Below, in pieces: positions 8,038 through 17,746 of a DNA stretch of 64,000 bases. Positions within the stretch are counted from its first letter, which is position 1, and every line of letters starts with the position of its first letter. Made by a program: the position numbers and the translations under genes. The notes under the pieces are model-generated. The model worked only from the letters and a program-made list of their open reading frames with translations, was not told where the DNA came from and did no database searches. The DNA is from Methyloversatilis discipulorum. GTDB taxonomy: Bacteria > Pseudomonadota > Gammaproteobacteria > Burkholderiales > Rhodocyclaceae. The stretch spans positions 1,116,001-1,180,000 of the forward strand of contig NZ_AZUP01000001.1 in assembly GCF_000527135.1 (NCBI RefSeq). Reading direction: 5' to 3'.

Positions 8038-10167
8038 ATGAACAGTCATCAGGACACCTTCTTCCTGCGCACGCCGCGACTCGACGCGACCGATCCGGAC
8101 GCGATGCGCGCAACCCTGCGCGATTACTTTCACGCCACCTTCAGCCGCTACGAACAGCTGTTCGAAGTGCTCACCTGCGACGAGGCCTATTACCGCAAAC
8201 CGATCGCGCTGCGCCATCCGCTCATCTTCTATCTCGGCCACACCGCCACCTTCTTCGTGAACAAGCTGCTGCTGGCCGGGCTCATCCATGAGCGCATCAA
8301 CCCGCGCTTCGAATCGATGTTCGCGGTCGGCGTCGATGAAATGAGCTGGGACGACCTGAACGAGGCGAACTACGACTGGCCGAGCGTGCAGGCGGTGCGC
8401 GACTACCGCAACGAGGTCCGGCGTCTGGTGGACCGCGTCATCGGCGAGGCACCGCTCACGCTGCCGGTGAACTGGAGCAACCCGTGGTGGAGCATCATCA
8501 TGGGCATCGAGCACGAGCGCATCCATCTGGAAACCTCGTCGGTGCTGATCCGCCAGAGCCGGCTCGACTTCGTGCGCACGCACCCGGCGTGGGCGCCCTG
8601 TCGCGACAGCGGCGAGCCGCCGGCAAACAGCCTGGTTCCGGTGGCGGCCGGCGTCACGCAGCTGGGCCGTCGCCGCGACGACCCGATCTACGGCTGGGAC
8701 AACGAATACGAAACGCGCGACATCGCGGTGGCCGCGTTCGAAGCCAGCCGTCATGTCGTCAGCAACCGCGAATTCCTCGACTTCGTCGACGACGGCGGCT
8801 ATCGCAACGACGCCTGGTGGGACGACGAAGGAAAGAGCTGGCGCGACTTCCGGCTGCAGGCTGGCATCGATCACCCCGAGTTCTGGCGGCGCAAGCCTGA
8901 CGGCTGGCAGCTGCGCCTGATGCTCGAAGAAGTGCCGATGCCGTGGAACTGGCCGGTCGAAACCAACTGCCACGAGGCGCGCGCCTTCTGCAGATGGAAG
9001 GCGGCGAAGACCGGCCGCCCGGTGCGGCTGCCGACCGAGGACGAGTGGTACCGCCTGTACGACGTGGCCGGTGTCGCCGAAGTGCCTGAAGACAGCAAGG
9101 CACCCGCCAACCTGCACCTCGATCACTGGGCCTCGTCCTGCCCGGTCGATCGCTTCGCGCATGGCGACTTCTTCGACGTGGTCGGCAACGTCTGGCAATG
9201 GACCGAGACGCCGATCTACCCCTTCGCCGGCTTCGACGTGCACCCGATTTACGACGATTTCTCGACGCCCACCTTCGACGCACGCCACAACCTGATGAAG
9301 GGCGGCGCGTGGGTTTCCTGCGGCAACGAGGCGACACGCGCGTCGCGCTACGCTTTCCGCCGTCATTTCTTCCAGCACGCGGGGTTCCGATACGTGATCA
9401 GCGATGCACCGGCCAGCGCGCCGAACGTCTACTACGAAAGCGACCGGCAGTTGTCCGAGTACGCCGAGTTCCACTACGGCGACGAGTACTTCGGCGTGCC
9501 GAATTTCCCGAAGGCGCTGGCGACCATCGCCATCGAGGCAATGGGTGACCGACCGGCGCGGCGCGCGCTCGACCTCGGCTGCGCCACCGGCCGCGCCAGC
9601 TTCGAACTGGCCCGCCATTTCGAGCACGTGACCGGCGTCGATTTCTCCGCCCGCTTCATCAACGCCGGCGTGCATCTGGCCGAACAGGGCGAGCTGCGCT
9701 ACACGCTGGTCGACGAAGGCGAACTGGTGTCGTACAAGACGCGCCGTCTGGCCAACATGGGGCTGGAGTCGGTGCGCGGGAAGGTCGAGTTCATGCAGGG
9801 CGACGCCTGCAATCTGAAGAGCGTGCTAACCGGCTACGACCTCATACTCGCCGCCAACCTGATCGACCGGCTGTACGACCCGAAGGCCTTCCTGGCGGCG
9901 GTGCACGAGCGGCTGAACGTCGGCGGCCTGCTGATGATCACCTCGCCCTACACCTGGCTGGAAGAACACACCAAGCGCGAGGACTGGCTGGGCGGCTTCA
10001 AGAAGGACGGCGAAAGCTGGACCACGCTCGACGGCCTGAAGGCCGTGCTGGGCGAGCGCTTCCGCATGGTGGGCGCGCCGCGCGACGTGCCCTTCGTCAT
10101 CCGTGAAACCCGCCGCAAGCACCAGCACACGCTGGCCGAGGTGACGCTGTGGGAGCGCGTGCGCTGA
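8038..10167 (+). CDS. ovoA: OvoA: 5-histidylcysteine sulfoxide synthase with methyltransferase domain
   Basis: From the ATG at 8038 the protein has 709 residues, the usual OvoA size. An N-terminal DinB-like domain carries the iron ligands H68 (LGHTATF) and H159/H163 in the HxxxHxE motif EHERIHLE. A formylglycine-generating-enzyme/sulfatase-modifying domain follows (GNVWQWTETPIYPF, GGAWVSCGNEATRASRYAFR). The C-terminal SAM methyltransferase has motif I LDLGCATGRASF. OvoA joins cysteine to histidine C5 with O2 to give the sulfoxide, and the methyltransferase domain makes the N-methyl group of ovothiol A. An in-frame start at 7978 is possible but adds a segment that does not look like the family. 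The adjacent C-S lyase gene overlaps its end by 19 bases. Confidence 0.93.
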   Translation: MNSHQDTFFLRTPRLDATDPDAMRATLRDYFHATFSRYEQLFEVLTCDEAYYRKPIALRHPLIFYLGHTATFFVNKLLLAGLIHERINPRFESMFAVGVDEMSWDDLNEANYDWPSVQAVRDYRNEVRRLVDRVIGEAPLTLPVNWSNPWWSIIMGIEHERIHLETSSVLIRQSRLDFVRTHPAWAPCRDSGEPPANSLVPVAAGVTQLGRRRDDPIYGWDNEYETRDIAVAAFEASRHVVSNREFLDFVDDGGYRNDAWWDDEGKSWRDFRLQAGIDHPEFWRRKPDGWQLRLMLEEVPMPWNWPVETNCHEARAFCRWKAAKTGRPVRLPTEDEWYRLYDVAGVAEVPEDSKAPANLHLDHWASSCPVDRFAHGDFFDVVGNVWQWTETPIYPFAGFDVHPIYDDFSTPTFDARHNLMKGGAWVSCGNEATRASRYAFRRHFFQHAGFRYVISDAPASAPNVYYESDRQLSEYAEFHYGDEYFGVPNFPKALATIAIEAMGDRPARRALDLGCATGRASFELARHFEHVTGVDFSARFINAGVHLAEQGELRYTLVDEGELVSYKTRRLANMGLESVRGKVEFMQGDACNLKSVLTGYDLILAANLIDRLYDPKAFLAAVHERLNVGGLLMITSPYTWLEEHTKREDWLGGFKKDGESWTTLDGLKAVLGERFRMVGAPRDVPFVIRETRRKHQHTLAEVTLWERVR

Positions 10168-11357
10168 GTACCTCTTTCGACTTCGATCTGCCGATTCCGC
10201 GCGACGGCACGGCCAGCGTCAAGCACGACGGCCGCGCCGCGGTGTTCGGCACCGAGCAGGTCACCCCGCTGTGGGTGGCCGACATGGACTTCGCCGCGCC
10301 GCCGGCAGTGGTGGCCGCACTGGCCGAACGCGCGCGTCACCCGGTCTATGGCTACACGCTCTACCCGGACGGCGCCTTCGAAGCGCTGGAGCGCTGGCTG
10401 GCCGCACGCCACGGCTGGAACGTCGCGCGCGAGCACATCCACATGTGTCCGGGTGTGGTGCCGACGCTGTATGCGGCGGTGCAGGCCTTCACCAAGCCTG
10501 GCGACAACGTCATCGTGCAACCGCCGGTCTATCCGCCCTTCTTCTCGGCCATCCGCGACACCGGCCGGCGCGTGGTCGAGAACCCGCTGATCGAGCGCGA
10601 CGGCCGCTGGACCATGGATTTCGACCAGCTCGAAGGCTGCGCCGCGCGCGCCGGATCGAAGCTGCTGCTGCTGTGCTCGCCGCACAATCCGGTCGGCCGC
10701 GTGTGGTCGCATGAAGAACTGGACGCTTTGCTGGCCATCGCCCGCCGGCACGAACTGGTCGTGCTGTCCGACGAAATCCACGCCGATCTCACCTACCCCG
10801 GCGTGCGTCACCTGCCGCTCGCTACGCTGGCGCGCCCGGGCGATCGCGTGCTGACCACGGTGGCGCCGAGCAAGACCTTCAACGTGCCAGGCCTCGGCCT
10901 GTCGGCGCTGATCGCCGACGACACCGAGCGGCGCGCGGTCGAGCGCGTGTTCGGCACGCTGCACGTGAGCGCGTCGAACCCGTTCAGCGTCGCCGCCTTC
11001 GAAGCCGCCTACCGCGACGGCGGCCCGTGGCTGGACGCGCTGATGGACTATCTCGAAACCACGCGCGACGAAGTGATCGACACCGTCACCCACCGCCTGC
11101 GCGGCATCCATCCGGTGGCGCCGGAAGGCACCTATCTGCTGTGGCTGGACTGCCGAGGCCTCGGGCTCGACGACGACGCACTGCGCGACTTCTTCATCGG
11201 CGCCGGCCTCGGCCTGAACCCCGGAGCAAGCTTCGGCACCGGCGGCAGCGGCCACATGCGCCTCAACCTCGCATCACCGCGAGCGGTCATCCGCGACGCG
11301 CTGGCGAGACTGGAAACGGCGCTGGCGAGACTGGAAACGGCGCTGGCGAAGCGCTGA
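10149..11357 (+). CDS. MalY/PatB-type PLP-dependent C-S lyase, candidate OvoB
   Basis: This is a 402-residue fold-type I aminotransferase-like protein. Visible landmarks are PLWVADMDF at the N-terminus (typical of MalY/PatB), the Asn/Pro motif SPHNPVGRVW, the PLP-phenol Asp in LSDEIHADL, and the Schiff-base Lys in APSKTFNVPGL. Family members cleave C-S bonds of cystathionine-type substrates to thiol, pyruvate and ammonia. The GTG start lies inside the end of ovoA, which implies translational coupling. I therefore infer that it performs the sulfoxide-lyase (OvoB) step giving the mercaptohistidine. Its last residues are a 7-residue repeat (ALARLET twice, then ALAKR) encoded by a 21-base tandem duplication. 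Confidence 0.87.
   Translation: MGARALSTSFDFDLPIPRDGTASVKHDGRAAVFGTEQVTPLWVADMDFAAPPAVVAALAERARHPVYGYTLYPDGAFEALERWLAARHGWNVAREHIHMCPGVVPTLYAAVQAFTKPGDNVIVQPPVYPPFFSAIRDTGRRVVENPLIERDGRWTMDFDQLEGCAARAGSKLLLLCSPHNPVGRVWSHEELDALLAIARRHELVVLSDEIHADLTYPGVRHLPLATLARPGDRVLTTVAPSKTFNVPGLGLSALIADDTERRAVERVFGTLHVSASNPFSVAAFEAAYRDGGPWLDALMDYLETTRDEVIDTVTHRLRGIHPVAPEGTYLLWLDCRGLGLDDDALRDFFIGAGLGLNPGASFGTGGSGHMRLNLASPRAVIRDALARLETALARLETALAKR
11298..11349 (+). repeat. 21-base tandem repeat at the 3' end of the C-S lyase gene
   Basis: Two exact 21-base units (11298-11318 and 11319-11339) and a partial third (to 11349) encode ALARLET, ALARLET and ALA. The in-frame duplication extends a C-terminal helix and is probably a slipped-strand event. 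Confidence 0.9.
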
Positions 11358-11400
11358 CGGCGGGCGCAGCACTGGCGCCGACGGATGACGGGATGTTTTG

Positions 11401-11845
11401 GGAAGGGTCTTCTGATTCCGACGGCGGCCTGTATCGAAGCCGGCGGATCGCAGAGGCCGCGTCGCGGTCAGAAGACCGCTCCTACAGGAGATGCGCCCGA
11501 TTCACGGCCCGAGCAAGGGCGAGGACTCTGCAGGGGAAAAATGTGCCGGGCCTGCGGCCGGAGCCGAGCCGGGGTTCTGTGGGAGGGGTCTTCTGACCCC
11601 GACAGCGGCTTGTATCGAAGCCGGCGGACAGCAGCGGCCGTATCGCGAGCAAGCTCGCTCCCACAAGGATCGTGCCCGATCGGCGGTCGGAGCCGGAGTT
11701 CTGTGGGAGGGGTCTTCTGACCCCGACGGCGGCTTGTATCGAAGCTCGCAGATTGCGGCGGCCGTATCGCGAGCAAGCTCGCTCCCACGAAAGCACTCCG
11801 GGACCGTCGCCGGAGCCGCGTTTTTGTGGGAGCGAGCTTGCTCGC
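11401..11845. repeat. Cluster of REP-type palindromic repeats, locus 3
   Basis: Three composite units of about 86 bases are seen at 11401-11488 (degenerate), 11579-11664 and 11703-11788. A single arm lies at 11826-11845. Each intact unit begins with GTGGGAGGGGTCTTCTGACC and ends with GCGAGCAAGCTCGCTCCCAC, with a conserved interior that includes TTGTATCGAAGC. The outer GTGGGAG/CTCCCAC ends are inverted. The cluster lies between the convergent ends of the C-S lyase gene and the ABC permease gene. No REP-associated transposase is encoded in the window. Confidence 0.88.
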
Positions 11846-11863
11846 GATTGCGGCGCTCGAACC

Positions 11864-12994
11864 TCAGCCCTGCGCCGCGATACTGCGCCTGAACATCAGC
11901 AGCGAGGCGGTGAAGAAGGCCGCCGCGATGGCGGCCATGGCGAGCAGGCTGGGCCAGACGACGTCGATGCCAGCGCCGCGGTAGAGCACCGCCTGGGCGA
12001 GGCTGACGAAGTGGGTGGTGGGTGCGAATTCCATGATGAACTGCACCGCCTGCGGCATGCTCTCGCGCGGTGTCATGCCGCCGGACAGCAGCTCCAGCGG
12101 CAGGATGACGAGGATCATCATCAGCCCGAGCTGCGGCATGTTGCGCGACAGCGTGCCGATGAAGATGCCGAGCGAGGTGGTGGCCAGCAGCTGCACCAGC
12201 GTGCCGGCCATGAACAGCGGAATCGAGCCGGCGATCGGCACCGCCAGCGCACGCTCGACCACGAAATACAGCGACAGCAGCACCGCCACCCACACCACCA
12301 GCGCCATCGACCACACCTTGGCCAGCATGATTTCGAAAGCGCCCAGCGGCATCACCAGCAGGTGTTCCAGCGTGCCGTGCTCGCGCTCGCGGATCAGCGC
12401 CGCACCGGTCAGGATGACCGACAGCATGGTCACGTTGTTGATGATTTCCATCACGCTACCGAACCAGGCGCTGGTCAGGTTGGGGTTGAACAGGATGGTG
12501 GGCGCGAGCGAGATCGGCGCCACCGTCTCGCTGCGCCGGTGCTGCACGAATTCGACGGCCTCGCCGAGCACGATGTTCTGGATGTAGTTGGCGCCGATGA
12601 AGGCCTGGCTCACCCGCATCGCGTCGATGTTCACCTGTATCGACGGCTGCGCGCCGGCCAGCACGTCGCGCTCGAAATCCGGCGGAATGATCATGACGAA
12701 GGTGTACAGCCCGGCATCCAGCCCGGCGTCGCCCTGCCCTTCGGTAATCATCTCCGGCGGCCGGAAGTAGGGGCCGTAAAAGGCGCCGGCGATGCGCTCG
12801 CTCAATACCGAGCGGTCCTCGTCCACGATGCCGATGGGCGCGTTGTGCAGTTCCTGCGAAGTCGCCGTCGACGCGCTGTAGATGCCGCCCGAGAAGGCCC
12901 ACACGATCATGATGAGCAGCACCTTGTCGTTCCACAGGCTCATCAGTTCCTTCAGCCCGAGCCGCCAGGCGTTGAGCAGTCGCTTCCTCATCAT
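11864..12994 (-). CDS. ABC-2 type permease, YhhJ-like
   Basis: The ATG at 12994 overlaps the stop of the upstream ATPase-permease gene (ATGA), giving 376 residues; a second ATG directly follows. It has one N-terminal helix, a large periplasmic domain (about residues 45-165) and five to six C-terminal helices including [17 protein letters not shown], the typical ABC2_membrane signature. It matches the third gene of yhiI-rbbA-yhhJ-type operons. It should form the inner-membrane channel together with the fused permease of the upstream gene. The substrate is unknown; related exporters move drugs or hydrophobic compounds. Confidence 0.88.
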   Translation of the reverse strand: MMRKRLLNAWRLGLKELMSLWNDKVLLIMIVWAFSGGIYSASTATSQELHNAPIGIVDEDRSVLSERIAGAFYGPYFRPPEMITEGQGDAGLDAGLYTFVMIIPPDFERDVLAGAQPSIQVNIDAMRVSQAFIGANYIQNIVLGEAVEFVQHRRSETVAPISLAPTILFNPNLTSAWFGSVMEIINNVTMLSVILTGAALIREREHGTLEHLLVMPLGAFEIMLAKVWSMALVVWVAVLLSLYFVVERALAVPIAGSIPLFMAGTLVQLLATTSLGIFIGTLSRNMPQLGLMMILVILPLELLSGGMTPRESMPQAVQFIMEFAPTTHFVSLAQAVLYRGAGIDVVWPSLLAMAAIAAAFFTASLLMFRRSIAAQG

Positions 12995-15717
12995 CGTTCC
13001 TGCTTCTTCAGCAGCCACACGCTGAGCAGCGTGAGCACCGGCACGAAGGCGGCCAGCGCGACGAAGTCGGCGTACAGGTCGCGCATGTCGAGCGCCTTGG
13101 TGAACAGGCCGCGGCTGATGTTGAGGAAATAGGTCGCCGGGAAGAAGGTGCCTATCGTGCGCCCCACGCCTTCGAGCGAGGACACCGGGTGCGTGAGTCC
13201 GGAGAAGGTGACCGTGGCCAGCATGGTCACCACCGCGGTCGCGGCGAGTGCGGCGATCTGCGTGCGCGCGAACGAGGACATCAGCAGCCCGAGGCCGGTG
13301 GTGGCGGTGACGAAGATGAGCGCACCCAGGCTGAGCGACAGCAGGCTGCCCTTAAGCGGCACCTCGAACACGAACACCGCGAGCAGCACCAGTCCGTAGA
13401 AGCTCACCATGCTGACGGCGATATAGGGCAACTGCTTGCCGATCAGGAATTCCAGCCTCGTCACCGGCGTCGCGTACAGATTGGTGATCGAACCCAGCTC
13501 CTTCTCGCGCACCACGCCGACCGCCATCAGGATGGCCGGAATGAAGGTGAGCAGCAGCGGGATCACCGCCGGCACCATCGCGAACACGCTGCGGAAGTCC
13601 TGGTTGTAGCGGTAGCGCATGTCCAGCTTCGCCGGGTAGGCGGTCGCCGGCAGCCCTTCGCGCACCGCCGCCTGCTGCAGGAAATCTGCGTGCAGGCCCT
13701 GCACGTAGCCGAGCGTGGTTTCGGCGCGGAAGGGCATGGCGCCATCGACCCAGACGCCGATCTCGACCGCGTGTCCGCTGCGCAGCCGGCGCCCGAACTC
13801 GGGCGGAATCTCCAGCGCGACACTCAGTTCGCCGGCGCGCATGCGGCGATCCAGTTCGTCCACGCCCAGCAGCGGCGGCTGTTCGATGAAGTAGCGCGAG
13901 CCTGCCATGTTTTCGATGTAGGCGCGGCTTTCCGGCGTGTCGTCGCGGTCGAGCACGGCGAATTTCAGATCCTCGACGTCCATCGAAATGCCATAGCCGA
14001 GGATGAGCACCATGATGACCGAGCCGAGCAGCGCGAAGGTGAGTCGCACCGGGTCGCGCAGCACTTCCAGCCACTCGCGCCGCGCGTAGGCCAGCAGCCG
14101 GCGCCGGCTGAAGGGTGCCGGACGCGCCGCGGGTGGCGCCGGCACAGCGGCGGCGGGTGGCGGCGCCTCGGGCGCCGGCTGCGCGCCGTCGCCGGTCGCC
14201 TCTTCCAGGTAGGCGACGAAAGCCTCTTCGAGCGATGCGGCGCCGCGCCGCTCGATCAGCGCCGCCGGCGTGTCGCTGGCCAGCACGCGGCCGGCGTGCA
14301 TCAGCGAAATGCGGTCGCAGCGCTCGCCCTCGTTCATGAAGTGGGTGGACACGAAAATGGTCACGCCGTCCTTGCGCGACAGTTCGATCAGCAGGCGCCA
14401 GAAACCGTCGCGCGCAACCGGGTCCACGCCCGAGGTCGGTTCGTCGAGGATGAGCATGTCCGGCTTGTGGATCACCGCCACCGCCAGCGACAGCCGCTGC
14501 CGTATGCCCAGCGGCAGGCCGGCCGCCTGCGTGTCGAGGTATTCGGCCAGACCGAAACGCTCGACCATCTCGGCGACGCGCGGCGCGATGTCGGCCGCCG
14601 GCAGGTGGAAAAGCTGGGCGTGCAGCACCAGGTTCTGGCGCACGCTCAGTTCGCCGTACAGCGAGAACGCCTGCGTCATGAAGCCGACCCGCTTGCGGGT
14701 ATCCATGTCGCCGCTGTCGACGACGTGCCCGAACAGCAGCGCCCTGCCATCGCTCGGCGGCAGCAGGCCGGTGAGCATTTTCATCGTCGTCGTCTTGCCG
14801 CAGCCGTTCGAGCCGAGGAAGCCGAAGATTTCGCCGCGGCCGATCTCGAAATCGACGTGGTCGACCGCGGTAAAATCGCCGAAGCGCATCGTGAGGCCTT
14901 CGGCGACGATGGCCGGGCCGTCGCCCTGCACGCAGCGCGGCGGCACCACCAGTTCCTCGTGCCCCTGGCGCTTGGCGGCCGGCAGCAGTTCGATGAAGGC
15001 GGCGTCGAGATCCTTGGCGCCGGTGCGCGCCAGCAGTTCGGCCGGCGTGCCGGTGGCGAGCACGCGGCCGTCGTCCATCGCGGCCAGCCAGTCGAAACCG
15101 GCCGCCTCGCCCATGTAGGCGCTGGACACCAGCACGCTCATGCCGGGCCGGCGCACGCGGATGCGTTCGATCAGTTGCCAGAACTGGCGGCGCGACAGCG
15201 GATCGACGCCGGTGGTCGGCTCGTCCAGGATGAGCAGGTCGGGGTCGTGGATCAGCGCGCAGCACAGGCCGAGCTTCTGTTTCATGCCGCCCGACAGCTT
15301 GCCGGCCGGGCGGTCGCGGAAGGCGGCGAGGCCCGTGCTGTCCAGCAGCTCGGCGATGCGCGCCTCGCGCTCGCGCGTGGCGTGGCCGAACAGGCGACCG
15401 AAGAAGTCGACGTTCTCGAACACCGACAGCGTCATGTACAGATTGCGGCCCAGCCCCTGCGGCATGTAGGCGATGCGCGGGCACACCGCGGCGCGGTGGT
15501 GGCGGTCGCGCATGTCGCCGCCCAGCACCATCACCCCGCCCTGCTGGATCACGCGCACGCCGGCGACCAGCGCCAGCAGGCTGGACTTGCCGACGCCATC
15601 CGGCCCGATCAGCCCGGCCATGCAACCGGCCGGGATGTCGAGCGCGATGTCGTCGAGCGCGACCGTGTCGCCGTAGCGCAGGCCGACGCCGGCAAGCCGG
15701 GCGACCGTGTCGGTCAT
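12991..15717 (-). CDS. Fused dual-ATPase and permease ABC exporter, RbbA-like
   Basis: From the ATG at 15717 the protein has 908 residues. Two ATP-binding domains come first: Walker [10 protein letters not shown] with signature LSGGMKQ and Walker [14 protein letters not shown], then Walker [10 protein letters not shown] with LPLGIRQR and [14 protein letters not shown] Pro/Ala linker follows, then an ABC-2 permease domain (about residues 530-908). The first Walker A has Asp-Gly-Val rather than the common Asn-Gly-Ala, and the second signature is LPLGI instead of LSGGQ, so the second site may be weaker. This domain order is that of RbbA/YhiH. It overlaps the HlyD gene by ATGA and the YhhJ-like gene by ATGA. 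Confidence 0.9.
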   Translation of the reverse strand: MTDTVARLAGVGLRYGDTVALDDIALDIPAGCMAGLIGPDGVGKSSLLALVAGVRVIQQGGVMVLGGDMRDRHHRAAVCPRIAYMPQGLGRNLYMTLSVFENVDFFGRLFGHATREREARIAELLDSTGLAAFRDRPAGKLSGGMKQKLGLCCALIHDPDLLILDEPTTGVDPLSRRQFWQLIERIRVRRPGMSVLVSSAYMGEAAGFDWLAAMDDGRVLATGTPAELLARTGAKDLDAAFIELLPAAKRQGHEELVVPPRCVQGDGPAIVAEGLTMRFGDFTAVDHVDFEIGRGEIFGFLGSNGCGKTTTMKMLTGLLPPSDGRALLFGHVVDSGDMDTRKRVGFMTQAFSLYGELSVRQNLVLHAQLFHLPAADIAPRVAEMVERFGLAEYLDTQAAGLPLGIRQRLSLAVAVIHKPDMLILDEPTSGVDPVARDGFWRLLIELSRKDGVTIFVSTHFMNEGERCDRISLMHAGRVLASDTPAALIERRGAASLEEAFVAYLEEATGDGAQPAPEAPPPAAAVPAPPAARPAPFSRRRLLAYARREWLEVLRDPVRLTFALLGSVIMVLILGYGISMDVEDLKFAVLDRDDTPESRAYIENMAGSRYFIEQPPLLGVDELDRRMRAGELSVALEIPPEFGRRLRSGHAVEIGVWVDGAMPFRAETTLGYVQGLHADFLQQAAVREGLPATAYPAKLDMRYRYNQDFRSVFAMVPAVIPLLLTFIPAILMAVGVVREKELGSITNLYATPVTRLEFLIGKQLPYIAVSMVSFYGLVLLAVFVFEVPLKGSLLSLSLGALIFVTATTGLGLLMSSFARTQIAALAATAVVTMLATVTFSGLTHPVSSLEGVGRTIGTFFPATYFLNISRGLFTKALDMRDLYADFVALAAFVPVLTLLSVWLLKKQER

Positions 15718-16805
15718 GGCGCCGTCGACGGTTTCGGTGTTCCGACCAGCGGCGGCAGCGTGGCCGGCCACGGCGCTTCAGGGTCGAGCCTCACCCAGGC
15801 CACGCCGGGCAGCCCGGTCTTCACCTGCCTGGCGTGCGCCTTCAGCAGATCGGGCGGAATCTTCACCCGCACGCGGAACATGAGCTTTTCGCGCTCGGTG
15901 CGCGTTTCGACCGACTTCGGCGTGAACTGCGCCTGCGGCGACACGAAGCTCACGCTGGCCGGAATCGAGATGTCCGGCCGCACGTCGAGCACGATGCGCG
16001 CCTCGGTGCCGATGGCCACGCGCCCGGCCTGCGAGGTCGGCAGGAATATGGTCATGTAGACATCGGTGATGTCGAGCAGCGTGAGCACCTTGCCACCCGC
16101 CGCCAGCACCTCGCCCGGCTCGGCCAGCCGGTACAGCACGCGGCCGTCGGCCGGGGCAACCAGCTGCGCGTCCTGCAGATCGACGCGGATGCGCGCGCTG
16201 CGCGCCTCGGCCGCCTCGATCGCAGCCTCCGCCTGCTTCACCGCCGCGTGGGCCGCCTCGATCGACGACCTCGCGCCCTGCAACTGCGCCGACGCCGCCT
16301 TCTGCGCGTCCAGTGCCGACTGCTTGCTGGTGCGGTCGACGTCCAGCTTCTGCGTCGAAATGAAGCCCTTGTCGACCAGACGCTGCGTGCGCTCGATGTC
16401 CTTCTCGGCCAGCGCAAGCTGGCTCTGCCGCTGCGACACGACGGCGCCGGCGGTGGCCACATCGCTCTGCCGCTGCGCCACCGCCGCGACCGCGGCGGAG
16501 CGCGTGGCCTTGGCCTGCTCGATCTGCGCGTCGCTGATCTTCAGTTCGGCTTCCAGCGCGCGCACGTCCATCAGCGCCACCACCTGCCCGGCGCTCACGT
16601 CGTCCCCTTCGCGCACCGCCACGCTCTCCAGCCGGCCACCGGTCTTGGTCGCGACGTCGATCTCGGTCGCCTCGATGCGTCCGTTGCCGGAGGCAAAGGC
16701 CTCGCTTACCGGCGGTGCGGCGTACTGCTTCCAGCCGTAATAGCCAGCCGCCGCGGCAGCCAGCACGATCAGCCCCAGAACGAGGCGGCGACGCGATGCG
16801 CTCAT
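15714..16805 (-). CDS. HlyD/EmrA family periplasmic adaptor, YhiI-like
   Basis: This 363-residue protein has an N-terminal membrane anchor (about residues 8-24), then a biotinyl-lipoyl-like segment ([20 protein letters not shown]). A long alpha-helical hairpin rich in Ala/Gln follows (about 90-215), then a beta-barrel segment with [23 protein letters not shown]. It links an inner-membrane ABC exporter to an outer-membrane channel. It is the first gene of a three-gene operon whose members overlap by four bases each. No outer-membrane factor is encoded with it, so a TolC elsewhere is presumably used. Confidence 0.92.
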   Translation of the reverse strand: MSASRRRLVLGLIVLAAAAAGYYGWKQYAAPPVSEAFASGNGRIEATEIDVATKTGGRLESVAVREGDDVSAGQVVALMDVRALEAELKISDAQIEQAKATRSAAVAAVAQRQSDVATAGAVVSQRQSQLALAEKDIERTQRLVDKGFISTQKLDVDRTSKQSALDAQKAASAQLQGARSSIEAAHAAVKQAEAAIEAAEARSARIRVDLQDAQLVAPADGRVLYRLAEPGEVLAAGGKVLTLLDITDVYMTIFLPTSQAGRVAIGTEARIVLDVRPDISIPASVSFVSPQAQFTPKSVETRTEREKLMFRVRVKIPPDLLKAHARQVKTGLPGVAWVRLDPEAPWPATLPPLVGTPKPSTAP

Positions 16806-16893
16806 GTTTCAGTCCGATGCAATGCGGGAATCGCCCCGATTGTGCCCCGGCCCGCGTTTCAGCGTCTTGATGTTTCGCAATGCAGCAAAGGAC

Positions 16894-17316
16894 TCAGCCA
16901 GTAATCGCGAGCGCCGCCTGCAGCAGCAGTAGCAGCGCGTGCGGAAAAGCCACCGTCGGCTTCAGCGCACTCGTCGCGTACTCCATCAACAACCCGACCG
17001 CACCGGGCCGCGTCGCCTGCCACTCGGTGTGCAACTGGCAGGCCGCATAGTCCGACGCCCCGTCGGCGATCAGCGTTTCGACCTTCAGCAGACGCTGCCC
17101 CAGGCGCGCCTGCACCGTGCGCAGCATCGCCTCGATCACCCACACGATCACCGTCAGCGGCGCCGCCAACTCGAACGGAAAACCGAACAGCGCCGCACCG
17201 GCAGTCAGCGCCACCGCCACGATCTTGATCCCGACCGCGCAACGCTCATGGCGCTCGTGGTCCTGCTGCAGCGTGGACCATTCGGTCTGGAGGGGTGAGG
17301 GGTAGGAGGTATTCAT
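16894..17316 (-). CDS. Hypothetical membrane protein
   Basis: From the ATG at 17316 the product has 140 residues. A hydrophilic N-terminus (about 30 residues, with DHERHERC) precedes two adjacent hydrophobic helices (IKIVAVALTAGAALFGF and LAAPLTVIVWVIEAML). A soluble middle follows, and a C-terminal hydrophobic stretch (HALLLLLQAALAI) ends the protein. The longer frame to 17391 adds nothing recognisable. Codon use is like the surrounding core genome. It is the last core-like gene before the AT-richer accessory region. Function unknown. Confidence 0.65.
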   Translation of the reverse strand: MNTSYPSPLQTEWSTLQQDHERHERCAVGIKIVAVALTAGAALFGFPFELAAPLTVIVWVIEAMLRTVQARLGQRLLKVETLIADGASDYAACQLHTEWQATRPGAVGLLMEYATSALKPTVAFPHALLLLLQAALAITG

Positions 17317-17594
17317 GCGGGCGACGGCAAGACCGGAAAAAAGCGGGAAAGGCCGCAATCTATCCGTTGCCGGCGTGGCGTGCCCGGGCATGCGTCAAGG
17401 TTCTGTTGTGAAAGGCTGCGAGGGACCTGACGGCCATCAACCCGGCACCAGCCCGGGCACGCCAGGAACGTAAAGAAGAAGTCGCGCGACCAGTCGTGCG
17501 CCTTGGGGCGCACCCCATCGCCTCACCACTCGGATAAATGACCGATGGAACAGACACCGTGGATATGCTCCACTTGCCGGCGATACACGGGGTG
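17317..17594. other. Non-coding stretch upstream of the attI-like site
   Basis: Together with the adjacent attI-like site this gene-free gap is about 465 bases. I searched both strands here for the N-terminal or C-terminal part of an integron tyrosine recombinase, which would normally be encoded divergently next to attI, and recognised none. Base composition starts to fall toward AT-rich from about 17590. Confidence 0.55.
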
Positions 17595-17746
17595 AGGTTT
17601 TTTGTCTTCGTTTAATTGGTAGTTATCCGGCACACTGCGTGCCAAACGACTGAAAACAAAAGAAGTTCCCTACTAAAATTCTTTGTGTTTATCCGGCATC
17701 GTCCGTCGTTATGGCGCAAAACTGCGCCAGAAAACAAAGTTATGCC
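17595..17746 (+). other. Integron attI-like recombination site
   Basis: The right end reads CGCCAGAAAACAAAGTTATG (17725-17744), closely resembling the core of class 1 attI, where CGCCCTAAAACAAAGTTA precedes the crossover. GTTATGCC at 17739-17746 is the R box; exchange would occur between G17739 and T17740. An inverted stretch GGCGCAAAACTGCGCC just left of it could be the L-box region. Further GTT-containing elements (GTTATCCGGCA near 17612, GTTTATCCGGCA near 17687, GTTATGG at 17708) could be the direct-repeat integrase-binding sites. No intI gene is next to it. Assignment by pattern only. Confidence 0.65.

Noticed and set aside
7909..9675. 588-codon minus-strand frame opposite ovoA
   Set aside because: No recognisable domain; ovoA covers the region with all family motifs.
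11401..11845. REP cluster considered as a CRISPR array
   Set aside because: Repeats are palindromic arms in composite, partly inverted units; the interiors are similar to each other, not unique spacers, and no cas genes are present.
13189..16059. 956-codon plus-strand open frame opposite the ABC exporter operon
   Set aside because: Composition (Arg, His, Gln-rich, no hydrophobic core) is typical of antisense frames; the minus-strand RbbA/HlyD-like proteins explain the DNA.
17313..17557. Short minus-strand frames beside the attI-like site as a possible integrase remnant
   Set aside because: No tyrosine recombinase motif (R..HxxR..Y) or IntI-specific segment could be seen.
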